64,000 bases of DNA from Protostelium mycophagum (taxonomy: Eukaryota > Evosea > Variosea > Protosteliida > Protosteliaceae): NCBI GenBank assembly GCA_002081555.1, contig KV921225.1, forward strand, positions 36,702-100,701. The letters are read 5' to 3'. The translations under genes and the position numbers were made by a program. How positions within the stretch are numbered: position 1 is the first letter of the stretch; each line of letters begins with the position of its first letter. Positions 1-10,618 of the stretch are shown in pieces. Below the pieces are notes generated by a model, which was not told the DNA's origin, ran no database searches, and worked only from the letters and a program-made list of their open reading frames with translations.

Positions 1-516
1 AATCAGAGAGCTAGCGGTCCTCTGTGGACGAAGTGGCTTTCTAATAGCCCAAAAATCTCTGGCCAACAAATCCTGGGGTTGATACAATGCTGCGATAGTG
101 ATATCACACTGATGCTCCTGTCTCTGAATCGGGAACTGCTGTCAAACGATTGCTGTCATGATCCGTGATCAACCCCGACAGTTTAAATTTAACCCACAGC
201 AGCAACGGATGCTCGCTTAGGCGAATGATACATAGAGTAAAGCTATTCCCTTTAAAAGATGCAATAAGCATTTTATGCAGTTCTTCTTATGTTCGGAAAA
301 TTATGTGTATTCTACAATATTGTAGACATGCCTCTCAGAACAAATTCCGCCGCAGTCCCGGACTGAAAGAATTTTTGCCCTGAATCTTATCAGCATTGGA
401 CCATCTACAACGATATATAATACCTCTGGAGAAGGATAGTAGGGATCAGCAAGACCGGTAATGGGGTTGACATTGTTTCTGTCGAAATGTCAATGAACAC
501 GGGTTATGAGGTCATC
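1..516. other. Left-edge intergenic stretch, no gene recognised
   Basis: No reading frame here resembles a known protein. Short open frames exist but have no recognisable domain and no convincing splice partners. A copy of the window-wide TCTACAAC motif occurs near 404 (catctacaacg). It is probably the 3' flank of the tubulin acetyltransferase gene plus whatever lies left of the window. Confidence 0.4.
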
Positions 517-1622
517 TCACCCCACTGGAGAGTGCCTGTATCTTTGTGTCTGTTTCTTATCAATGACCGGTGATCCGGAAAACTCGTAAGACGCTGTTGA
601 ACTCTCTGGGGTCTGAAATCGATTGGAATCTGAGATCAGAGGTGTTGAGATTTTCGCAACAGACTCAACTGCTGGCGAAGCTGCAGTGGTCAGACGAATT
701 GGTGTACAAAGCGCGAAGATATTCATGTACAAAGCGCACCTGGTGCTGATGAGGACTTGATCTGCTTGATTGGCGTGCGTGTTCTCTTAACTGCCGTAGT
801 GACTGGCGTGTCCAACACAATCCTGGCAGGTGCCAGAGAAACGGGAGCTGGAATAATCAGTGTTGTACGCAATTGTAGATGTTAGAATGTAACTTACGTG
901 GGGGTCCGTGGTTACCTGTCCAATAATCGTGAAAAACAACAAAATTATTCGCTTGATTAGTGTAATTAACAAGGCCAAAATGCTTTCTAAGAAAAGGTAG
1001 AAACTTGTTGGACGGCCGATCGTATGCCAGCCTTGCAGGATGCTCGCCCTCCATCTGAGATGATCAGAGATGTACGAACATCTGACTCATTTTGACATGA
1101 ACTTGAATTTGAGAAATCACTTTGATCATATTGTCAAACAGTTTCTTTCCAACACCGCTTCTTTGCTTGGATTCTAACACATAAAAATCCAATATACACG
1201 TCGGGTCGATCTCAGTCAATACAGAGAGATGATTCTGCATGTGTGAGATGATTTTCTTGTGGTGCTGCAGAACTTACAGCTACAAACAATTTCTTCTTGC
1301 CTGTCTTTATCATTCCGTCGACTTTTCCATCTGTTGAGTGGATGTATAGCCGATGGTCCGAGGCCGCCAGCTTGTCAAAGGTTGTGATGGGTGTGGGTAA
1401 TCCTTGCGCCTTGAAGAGTTTAACACCTCTTTTTTTTCAGCACGATGATATCACCTTAGCCGATGCAAAACCCATCGTGTCCACAACTTCTCTGATTTGG
1501 GTCAATAAGAGGCTCAATGATTTCTTTTGCTTCTGTCGACTCGTCCAATCCGCGATGAGATGTCTATCCCACAGTGTTATCTCATCAGGTAGTATCTTTT
1601 TCACGTCAAAGCTGAATTCCAT
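517..1622 (-). CDS. ATAT1: Alpha-tubulin N-acetyltransferase (MEC-17/ATAT1 family), spliced
   Basis: Acetylates a luminal lysine of alpha-tubulin in stable microtubules, using acetyl-CoA. Reading the minus strand from the ATG at 1620-1622 gives [20 protein letters not shown], the family N-terminus. Later exons give [20 protein letters not shown], the acetyl-CoA binding segment with the conserved Cys and Asp, and then [20 protein letters not shown] and [10 protein letters not shown], the C-terminal part of the fold. Introns are short GT-AG. The last joins fit in phase: GGACCCCCAC to CTCCCG, then GCACCAG to CTTCGCC (exon 740 to exon end 680). This yields a Ser/Thr/Pro-rich tail ending at 517. 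Family assignment is firm. The exact borders of the intron near 1400-1440 and of the tail are inferred. It is divergent from gcvT, with 395 bases between starts. Confidence 0.88.
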
Positions 1623-2017
1623 GTGTGGTGACGATCTCGCATGCAAGCAGGCAAATTTAGCCGTTCTAAAAATGTTCCGATGGATAACACAATTCCACGA
1701 CCACTTAAAATAGTCTTGGTCTGCTGTGTACTGATAACACCTGTAATCTCACTGAACCTCCTTCTGATGATTCAGAAGATCTCACAAAATATTCATATCT
1801 CTCAGTGAAAAGATTATCTGGCATGAATTATCATTTTTTCTAAAGAGGTAAACAAAATGAAACAGATTGTCATGTTGGCGCCATGAGAACTACAAATAAT
1901 AATAAAATAAAATAAAATTTGTGAAATAGAAAATATTTTGCTTCTTGTCGGTCGATCTACAATGATAAGAATCTTTGTGGTGTCAGCATTTCCAGATCTG
2001 AAATTCTTTGACCGAAC
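1623..2017. promoter_or_regulatory. Divergent promoter region between ATAT1 and gcvT
   Basis: These 395 bases separate the two divergent start codons and must hold the 5' regions of both genes. The stretch 1895-1945 is strongly A/T-rich. I see no recognisable named promoter element and no additional gene. Confidence 0.4.
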
Positions 2018-3967
2018 ATGCTTCACAGAGCAGCTCCTCTCAAGATGAGAAGGCTTCCAAAGCCAATCAGCTTCATGCCCCAAAGAGCTTACTCCACAGT
2101 ATGATCAGCACCTTGATCGTCTCTGAATCTTGTAGCCAAAGAAGACCGCTTTGGAGCCTCTCCATTTGGAACTCAAAGGAAAGATGGTCGAATTTGCAGG
2201 GTGGTCTATGCCTATACAATACGAGGGAGAAGGAATAATTGCCTCTCACTTTCACACCAGACAAAAAGCATCCCTTTTTGATGTGTCTCACATGGCACAG
2301 CTCAAATTGACTGGTTCGTCGATGATTTTCTCTGATTATAATTTGATTTTCCCTCTGATCGAAATAAAGGTAAAGATCGTGTCAAATTTTTAGAATCAGT
2401 AACCGTGGCTGATGTCCAAGCATTGAAGACGAACACTGGTACTCTTTCTCTCATCACCAACGCCAAGGTAACTCCAAAATGAGAGAGGGATCCTCTCATT
2501 TAAATGTTGATGCAGATGGACTTTGTTTTTTTGAATCCTTCATCAAAGATCAACAATGATAAAGACAAATCTTCAGTATCATACAAGATAATAACTTTAT
2601 AGGGAGGTATCATTGATGACACCATCATCACCAACCGCGGTGACCATATCTTCATGGTAGTTAATGCCGGCTGTGCCCAGAAGGACGTTGCACATTTGAG
2701 ACAGCAGATCGACAGCTTCGATGGTGATGTCCAATTAGAAGTGCTCGACAGATCACTTGTGGCTCTGCAGGGTCCTCTATCAGAAAAGGTCTCGTTTTTT
2801 ATAGAATTTATGAAGATTTAGATTTTTTCTGAATTAGAAAGATTCGAAATTTTTGAATTCATATTAAAAAAATTGAAAAAAAGATTTAATTTTTATATTA
2901 TTTCCAGGTTCTGGCAAATGTTGTCGGAAAGGACTTGAGCAACTTGGGATTCATGAATTGTTCCGATTTATCCACCGGTTCTGAGAACATCCTTGTGTCA
3001 AGGTGACACTTTTGACACTTCATATCAAATCATGACACTTGTCAGATGTGGATACACTGGGGAGGACGGTTTCGAGATTTCTGTCGACCACAAGTGACAT
3101 TTTTATTTTTTTTAATATTTTTATAAAAAATCACTTTCAATCATTTCTAAATTTAGAGATCGTTTTCTGAGAAATTTCAGGGACGTCATCTCTTTTGCGA
3201 GAAAATTATTGGCTGACCCCGATGTACACCCCGCAGGTTTGGGATCACGTGACTCCCTCCGTCTTGAGGCAGGGTTATGCCTCTACGGACACGATATTGA
3301 TGAGACCACATCCCCCGTATCCGCATCCTTATTATGGACCATCGGTGAGTTTCCTCGAAATTTCAAAAAAAATTCTTGGAAATATCAAAAAAATATTCTT
3401 TGAAAAATCTGAAATTATTCAGGAAAAAGGAGAAGAGAGGAGGGAGGATTTTTGGGAAGTGACATCATTTTGCCACAGATTAAAGCCGGAACTTCCCAGA
3501 AGAGAGTCGGTTTCTTGCTGACAGGTCCCCCCGCTAGGTGCGTACATTCTACATCGTTGTAGAGGGTGATTGTGTACAGAGAGGGTGCCACCATTCACGA
3601 CCCCAAGACAGACGTACAGATCGGTCACATTACAAGTGGTGAGTTTTCATTTGTGCGATCTACCGTGTCCGTTGCGATTTCTTACCGTGAAAAAATGCAC
3701 CAAGTTTCGGATCTTTCTAATCGAAAAAATCAGGAACACAATCTCCGGTTCTGAAGAAGAATATTGCCATGGGATACATCGCAAAGGAATTTTCGAAAAT
3801 CGACACCCCGATCCAAGTGAAGGTGAGAATTTTCGAATTTGTAAAGTCGAAAGTAAATTAAAAAATTCTAAATGAGAAAGGTTCGCGGAAAATCCTACGC
3901 AGGAGTCGTGGCAAAGATGCCCTTTGTCCCCACCACATACAAAAAAATTGCCGCCACCCCCGTCTAA
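2018..3967 (+). CDS. gcvT: Aminomethyltransferase, glycine cleavage system T protein, mitochondrial
   Basis: T protein of the glycine cleavage complex. It takes the aminomethyl group from lipoylated H protein to tetrahydrofolate, releasing ammonia. The ATG at 2018 opens a basic, amphipathic leader ([16 protein letters not shown]) typical of mitochondrial import. Intron 1 (GTATGATC to TTGTAG, about 2099-2136) joins it to [20 protein letters not shown], followed by [14 protein letters not shown] and [13 protein letters not shown], the folate-binding fold. Further exons give [64 protein letters not shown] and GYIAKEF. The protein ends [15 protein letters not shown] before TAA at 3965-3967, with AATAAA at about 3974. 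About ten short introns are needed; most are clear, a few borders are approximate. Length and domain order match the family. Confidence 0.93.
3548..3563. repeat. Perfect hairpin TCTACATCGTTGTAGA in a gcvT intron
   Basis: TCTACA and TGTAGA arms (6 bp stem) flank a TCGT loop. It lies inside the gcvT intron that begins GTGCGTAC near 3538. It is the hairpin form of the window-wide GTTGTAGA motif. Confidence 0.75.
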
Positions 3968-4089
3968 TTTTTCAATAAATTCGGCAGCATAAATCTAAAT
4001 TCTTCTTACTCCGAGAATAATCACGGTTCTTACCGCGAAAATCACGGAATGAAACCGTGAGAATGGAATGACTTCTAAATCTACATTAT

Positions 4090-7000
4090 TTATACTCGAT
4101 TCACAGGATCTTCATCTACAATGGCCACTACTTCGTGGAATTCCGTCCCAATCGGCAGTTCAAACGACTCGCTCATTGAATCCTAGATAAAAATCAGAAT
4201 TTTTCTAGTCTTTCAGAAATCCGGAAGAAAATTCTTCGAAAGAATCTGTTCCGTACCGCTTTTCTCTTGACAATTTCGATCGCTTGTGCCAATACCGGGT
4301 CGCTACCGCTGTGTCCAATGGCTTCGATTACGGCAGGGGAGAGGAAATAGTTTGGTGCAGATTTGTTCCAAGCTTCATAGTGCCCTCTTGTGGGGATGAA
4401 CAACATCCAATCGTCGACTTTGAAACTGCACGATGTCAGGTTGTCGACGTTCTTTACGCGGGAAAACACAAGTTTGAAAACTCACTTTGACCTGGCGATG
4501 TTTGGTTTTGTTGGGATTGGAATTCCTCCTGATGACTTCGTCTCCAACATGAATTTCAAATTTTCGTTCTGGCGCCAATGAATTTCCCGCCAATTTCATT
4601 TTCAAAATTCAAAATCACCTCTTCCCACATCCTGTTCTGCTTCTGTTTACAACTCTCCAACTCGAGCTCCAACGCCTTGACTATATTTTTAGACAACGCG
4701 CCTTCGTTTTGTGCACTGCGCAGTTCGTCGGTCCTCTTGCTGAGCGCGGCTAAAAGCGCTTCTGTCTGTGTTTCCTTTTGTCTCAACTTCATGGCCTCCG
4801 CCGTGACCGCCTCAAAGTCCGATTTTATCTTGGACATTTCCGAAGTCAAAGTGTCGATTTCCAGTTGTAGATGCTTCTTCTCTTCTTCGACCTGGGGGGT
4901 TGAGCGTTGTAGATGGAAGATGGGAAATTCTTACCTGTTGTTGGATGCGCTGTGCCTCCTCCATTCCTTTGCGGTAATTTTCAAGCGGTTTGACGAGGTC
5001 CAAATATTTGGTCCGAAGGGCACCCATCTGTTTCTCCTGTTGAGCTTGAGTTTTGAATTTTGAAATTCAAAATTGTAAACAGAAAAAACGGCCAGAAAAC
5101 GGACCTTCTCGGCGATGATTTTCGCGTGCTCTTCCTTGATCTGTTGTAAAGCGTCGTCTGCCTTCTGGCCCTGCTCTGCGCTCTGCTCGGCAATTGTAGA
5201 TTGGTATAATTTGTTGGTTTTTGTCATCTACAACGCGTCAGTTTGATTGGTCGAATTTTGTATTCAAAATCTCCCTCTCTTTTTATTAATGTTATGACAA
5301 TCTGCAACGATCTTACCTCGTGATCTTTCTCTGAAATTTCCGAACGAAGTTTTTGGATTTCATTACGTAATTCGTTCAATTGTTGCTGCAGTGTTTCTAC
5401 CTCTTGGTCCTTCTTCTCTTTCTCTTCGTTGTTCTGAGATATCTCGACGTTTAGTTGTGACATCTCAGTGTTTAATTGAGATATCTCGGCATTCAATCGA
5501 GATATCTCGGCATTTAGTCGAGATATCTCTGCCTTTTGTTTCGTGATTTGGTCACTCTGTTGCGATATCTCCATGTTTTGTTGAGATATCTCATTCTTGT
5601 GTTCAGATATCTCTGTGCTTTGTCTTGATATCTCCGTCTGTTGTTGCGATATCTCCGTATTCAAGCGTGATATCTCATCTTTGGACTGTGAAAACTCTGT
5701 GTTGGTTCGTGTTTCCTCGTCATTCTTCTTTGTAATTACTTCTTGCAATTCAGATATCCGTAAAGTGGCCTGCGATATCGTCAAATGAGCGCTCACATGT
5801 TTACGAATAATTTCTGTCATACGGGAATATTTCTGTACCACAAAAAAGTGTATTCTGACATTAATTTGTCCAAGAGACTTCGGCAAAATAAACAGATGAT
5901 GACAAATAATCACCTTAGAAAGAGCATCCTTCAGCATCTGGTTGTTTTGATCTTCAGATCTCTGTCCGGATCTAAAATTCTCCAACTCCTCGCTCAGTCT
6001 GCTCAGCTCTTCTCTATCCTGTTGTAGTTCTCTGTCGTACTGCTGGATGGTGTTTGTGGCATTGCGAAGGGCTTCTCTTGTGATTTCTGAGTCGGCTTCC
6101 ATCTTCTATTTGATATTAATAATGTGAACATTTGTTTTCATGGTGTTCTTCTGAAAACAATATTTTTTGCGATTTCTTCACCACAGGTGACTTTGTGTGA
6201 CTTTCCTACAATCTAAGTGTAGAGCAAAAGAACATTAATTAAAATACAATTGATTTCGTAGACAGCATAATTTCCCAAGATTTCTTACCATCATTTGGTT
6301 CTTGAGGTACTCCCTCTCCCGCTCGAATTCTCTTCTGTCCTCCTCCCCCTTCTTCGCCTCTTCCACTGACATGCCCGATGAGGAATTCGCTTGTTCCAGT
6401 TCCTTCTCGGCAGTCTCCCACTTGGTTTTGTAGTACCTCGCCATCGCTTCAGCCTTTTCCATCTGAGGATATGTGCTGGATAATTTGGCCTCAAGTGTCT
6501 CGATCCGCTGGCGGTAATCTGGCGCAGGGTCTTCTGAGATCTGCGAATGCGAGCGGGAGCGGTTGAAGGGGTTGTCGAAGGATTTGGGTGGTGATGCACC
6601 GAAATTTCCCTCTGTAGTTTTTCAGCGAGAACCTGAGGAAAAATGGACGTACGTGAACTGGACAATAATTTAATTTGGTTGATTAGTCTCTCATTTTCTC
6701 TCTCCAATTCCGTCATTCTGCTCTTCTCTATGAAAATTAGAAAATTTCCAAAAAAATCAAAACAATAAATGATTGAAAAGCCAATAAACATTGTTGTAGA
6801 TGGAAATCACTCACCCCTACCCTCGTTATCTCCAAGCGTCGACAATAAAACAGACAATTCTTCCTCCTCACTCTGGCTGCCTCCACCAGCCCCCTCGAGC
6901 ATGATATTAGGCAAAGCATTATCGAAATTTGGGAGTTGTAGTTCGAGGACCGGAAGTTCTTGTGTCAAGCCCGGGATCAAATCTTTGGGAATGAATCGGC

Positions 7001-8992
7001 CGTAAGAATGGAGAAAACTATGGCGCCTGGTGGCTTCTTCTTCGCGAAGTTTTAAGACGCGCTGGTTGATTTTGCTCATGAATGCTGCCATTAATTTTCC
7101 GAATTTACGGCGGCGAGACACCTTTTTCAATTCAATGTTGAACGTTCTTTTAACATTCCAATTATTACCTCATCTAGAGAAGCTCTATACGCAGAAGGCA
7201 TGGAGGAGACATAAACCAGTTGTCCAAAAGCGACCTTCTGGCGGCTTAGTGCTTCGTTGTAGAGGATGATTTTGTTGTACTGATCCCTGACCATCCCCTG
7301 AATCGACGCGATAGACCTCAGTCTCTCGTGCACGCACCTAGACAACCGCGTCTACAACGAGTCAGGTCACATTTATTCTGAAATTTTAAGGAAAACTCAC
7401 TTTGGATTGGGCGCAGTAACCCATAATGTTTTTCATGGTCTTGTCATGTTCATGCATCAGCGATAAATGCCTCGCGTGTTCATTCTTGATGTCTTCAAAA
7501 TTACCGCAGATCCCTCCGGGGATCTGCTTCACCTTTGCTTGTTCTACGGACTGCCTCACATTGTTATAATCTGCGGAATGTTGGAAAAAGCTTTACAAAC
7601 GTGACAAACCATTGGAGAAAATGGAGAAGCGCAAGGCGACCTCTGCGGCGATATCGCTAGCCCTTCTGAACTGAGACCGAAGAGTCGTAAAGCTGAGAGG
7701 ATCAACACCAGTAATTTTCAGGACAAAAGATCTGAAACTCACTCTACGTCGATGGAGAGATTATTCTTGTTTTCTTGCTCAACAGATTCTTGCAGATAAT
7801 TGTGTTCTTTGTCCAAGTCATTGATCAAATTGACCAACCCGCCTGAATAAGTTGATCAATATTTTATTTAATTTTCACCTCCAATGAATTTTGCAGTATT
7901 ATTCTGTTGTGTACAGAAAGAAAATATTATGACAATTATACAGTACAATAAAAGATTCCAACTCACTGTGTTCAGAGGAACATTCCTCAGCCCATTTTCT
8001 GAGCTTCAGCTCGGGCACAAAGTCAGCCAGTGTCTCTTTGTTCGGTCTGACCAAAGCTTGATGCAATCTCGTCTCTTTCAACTTTGTTTCCGTCAGTTTG
8101 AAAAATTCCCATGGCACATCACCTTCTGCATGTTGTCGTGGAAGGCCTGCAGGTGCTTTTCGTGCTTTTGAAACACTGGCTTTCTGTAGTTTCGAAACTC
8201 TGTGTGAGCCCTGTTTAATTGACTGTACAAGATTAAAATAAGATTTTATATAAATTGAACGTGTCTTGCCTCGCTTGGTCGTTAAGGTTTGCCACTGCGA
8301 CTTCAAGTCCTTGTGCTTGTGTCTCTTGTTCTTGTATGCAGCTCTTACAGATCTCTATACGTGCTTCGACTACCTTTTTCATCGCCTGTTCATTATGTCA
8401 TGATGACGAAATCTTTGATAGAGAGCCTCTTTGGTCAATCAAAGAAGGTCATACGTACCTCTGCTGTGTTGAGGTCACCTTGAAATTGATTTTCGAACTT
8501 TAAGAGGGCCCACAGTAGTGGAGATCTCTCCCACTCTTGGGCTTGTGGCAATGGTGGTGCGGGCGTAACTATTACTGGAGTTATGGACGTGATCATCACG
8601 TAGATCATTCATATTAAGAATGATCACCTTTTAATTCTACTGGAGGTAAGATAACTTCTCCCGGTATTGGGGCGTCTGGCTCAGTAGATTTCTTATCGTA
8701 CAGAAAGACACTCTTTTCGTGCTGATTTTTGTTAAAATGATGATTATATATGGAGAAGGACGTACAGAGGGCAAGCCATAATGGCCGAGTGGAAAGCTCC
8801 TCTCCAATTTTTGGCCGCCACACAAGAGAACTTGATCCTCTTTGGGAACGCCAGATGATTGTGACAAGGCTTCTTTGAGTCTGTCTACGCTGTATAATCG
8901 ATCATCAATTGTGTGGTCATAAAAACATACGTGAAGGAGGCATCGGCGTCCACATTGAAGATGACTCCCGTATCCGCTCGGCGGATAAACAT
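4090..8992 (-). CDS. Atg11/FIP200 (RB1CC1)-like autophagy scaffold, spliced
   Basis: Large scaffold of the Atg1/ULK initiation complex for autophagy. The minus strand starts with MFIRRADTGVIFNVDADASF (ATG at 8990-8992) and a ubiquitin-like N-terminal region; LFLYDKKS and PIPGEVILPPVEL follow. A middle Atg17-like part includes FGKLMAAFMSKINQRVLKLR and RRHSFLHSYGRFIPKDLIPG. Long coiled coils occupy about 4560-6790. The C-terminus is a claw domain: EIHVGDEVIRRN, VDDWMLFIPTRGHYEAWN, PNYFLSP, and, after a last in-phase intron (GCG to GATTCAATG), SFELPIGTEFHEVVAIVDED, ending at 4090. That tail is diagnostic of the FIP200/Atg11 claw, which binds cargo-receptor peptides. An intron of about 180 bases near 6110-6290 is the only place where the model could be two genes. 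Twelve heptads of the form EISxxNx at about 5437-5690 are unusually regular. Its 3' end faces gcvT across 122 bases. Confidence 0.82.
5437..5690 (-). repeat. In-frame 21-bp tandem repeats (EIS heptads) in the Atg11-like coiled coil
   Basis: About 12 consecutive 21-base units encode heptads such as EISRLNA, EISQLNT and EISQQQT. On the plus strand each unit carries the palindrome GATATC within gatatctc. The near-identity of adjacent units (EISRLNA occurs twice in a row) suggests recent tandem expansion rather than ancient coiled-coil periodicity. Confidence 0.85.
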
Positions 8993-9697
8993 CTTCTCAC
9001 AATTGTCTCGAGTAACTGATAGAAAATCAATCAATGATTAATTCATCATCCAAATATAAAATGTCCAGCAACATCACTCTATAGAAAATACTCAAGTCTT
9101 TGACTCTGATCATTTATAATTTTGAAAATGACAATCCCTCTCTTCTCAATAAAGAGGACGATGACAACACAAACATGTCTATTCAACTCTTTTTTTCCTT
9201 CAATATGCTCTTCAGTGCCTCACCTCCTCTCTATATGATCACCGAAGATTGTTTCGAGTTTTTGTCTGTTTGCTGAATGTTTGGACTTTTCAGCGTGACT
9301 CGGTAATTACCGCGAAAAACTGCGTCGCTTCCTTTATGAGGGAAATTTCGGTCACTTCGAGGGAACAGCCTCCCCATGCAACCACGTAAGGTCCGAGTTC
9401 AATCTTCTATCTGAGTCCAGTTTTGACTATTAATCGACAAGTGTTATATCATCTTATTTCATACGTGATTTTGTACAAGACGTTAGAAAGTAACTGAAGT
9501 ACGATTTCTGATACAAAAAATAATTCTGGCAATATATCTATGGACAACTTTTGATGAATCACTTCGTGATGATGGATATGGGGAGACCAAAAGATCATCT
9601 GTACATGACCCATTTGGAAGGAGCATTTTTATTTGAATAAGCCCAATCCGGACAACTACCATTTTTCCGTCGCACCAGCAGAAGAACTTCAGTCACG
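8993..9697. other. Intergenic region between the Atg11-like gene and the LITAF gene
   Basis: This 705-base gap between divergent genes holds both 5' regions. An element tcggtaattaccgcgaaa near 9300, followed by gggaaatttcgg near 9346, belongs to the TTACCG and GAAATTTC motif families otherwise seen in introns. I see no gene or RNA. Confidence 0.4.
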
Positions 9698-10191
9698 ATG
9701 AACCCCCAACAAGACTTTGTTCATGCCAAAGCCACCCCAGAGGAGAGTGAATCCGTGGGTTATTCTTATGGACAGACTGGATATGAGCCCGCTCCACAGC
9801 AACATCCTTCTCAGCAGATCTTCCCACAACAGCCACACCATGGACAACCTCCAGTGAATCCGATCGTGATGGTCTCTCATTGTCACTCCGTCCGCTGGAC
9901 AGAGATGTAAATGAGCGTCAATTTTGTCATCTGATCCGACGCAGCCCTCAAGGACATCAATGTCAGTTCTGCCATGCCAACGTAATCACCTATATAACTC
10001 ATGAAAGTGGACTTCTCACTTGGTTGGCATGCGGTACGATTATAACTGGCCTAAATAACGCTCATTTAACATTAGGTGGTCTGTTTTTGATTGGATGTTC
10101 TCTCGGTTGCTGTCTCATTCCCTTTTGTGTGGATTCAGCCAAAGACATTATCCACATGTGTCCCAACTGTCACAAACCTGTCGGGAAGTGA
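9698..10191 (+). CDS. LITAF-domain membrane-associated zinc protein
   Basis: LITAF/SIMPLE-type proteins sit on the cytosolic face of late endosomes and lysosomes through a hydrophobic in-plane helix between two zinc-binding halves. Exon 1 (9698-9906) encodes a Pro/Gln-rich N-terminus (QQHPSQQIFPQQPHHGQPP). A 38-base intron 9907-9944 (GTAAATGA to GACGCAG) joins GAG AT to C CCT in phase. Exon 2 gives the domain: CQFCHANVIT (first CxxC), the hydrophobic stretch GLFLIGCSLGCCLIPFCVD, and HMCPNCHKPVGK (second CxxC with the HxCPxC pattern). Stop TGA is at 10189-10191, with an AATAAA-like signal near 10290. Length, near 150 residues, fits the family. Confidence 0.92.
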
Positions 10192-10618
10192 GTGCCCCAT
10201 TTCAATGATGGATGATCTGAACAGCAACAGAAAATCTAAGATCTGAGCGAGTATTGCTTTGTCATAAACTCTCTGCTCAAAAAACAATGAAATAAACAGT
10301 GACTATCAATATAATTATTTTTATTTCAAATTATTCAACTTTTGGATCGCATTGACTCAGTCTCTTCGATCTTCCTTGTCTTTCTGAAACGCAGAAGCTT
10401 CTCGTGCTTCTGCTGTTCATGTGGAAGTCCCAGACAAAGCGATGTCGACATTGCAGAGAAGCGTCGACATTCAGCCGTTACAACAACGCAACATTCGAGC
10501 TTGGTGTGCCGGCTGAGAGGTGCGCCATCTTGTGATAGAGACTAATCATTTTCATCTCCACATCATACATATCACAGATGGAGTGTAGTGTATTCAAGCC
10601 ACGGCTCATTTTATGTAG
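10192..10618. other. Intergenic region upstream of the SCP2-MORN gene
   Basis: It contains the polyadenylation region of the LITAF gene (aatgaaataaac near 10290) and the 5' region of the next gene. Two gtcgac palindromes lie near 10443 and 10465. A short open frame at 10342-10545 has no recognisable features. Confidence 0.4.

Noticed and set aside
4578-5063. 161-codon open frame on the plus strand
   Set aside because: It is antisense to the coiled coil and claw exons of the Atg11-like gene; Ser/Phe/Cys-rich composition is the usual antisense of Glu/Lys/Gln codons.
9385-9425. Possible tRNA B-box (gtccgagttcaatcttctatc)
   Set aside because: No matching acceptor stem, anticodon arm or A-box could be drawn around it.
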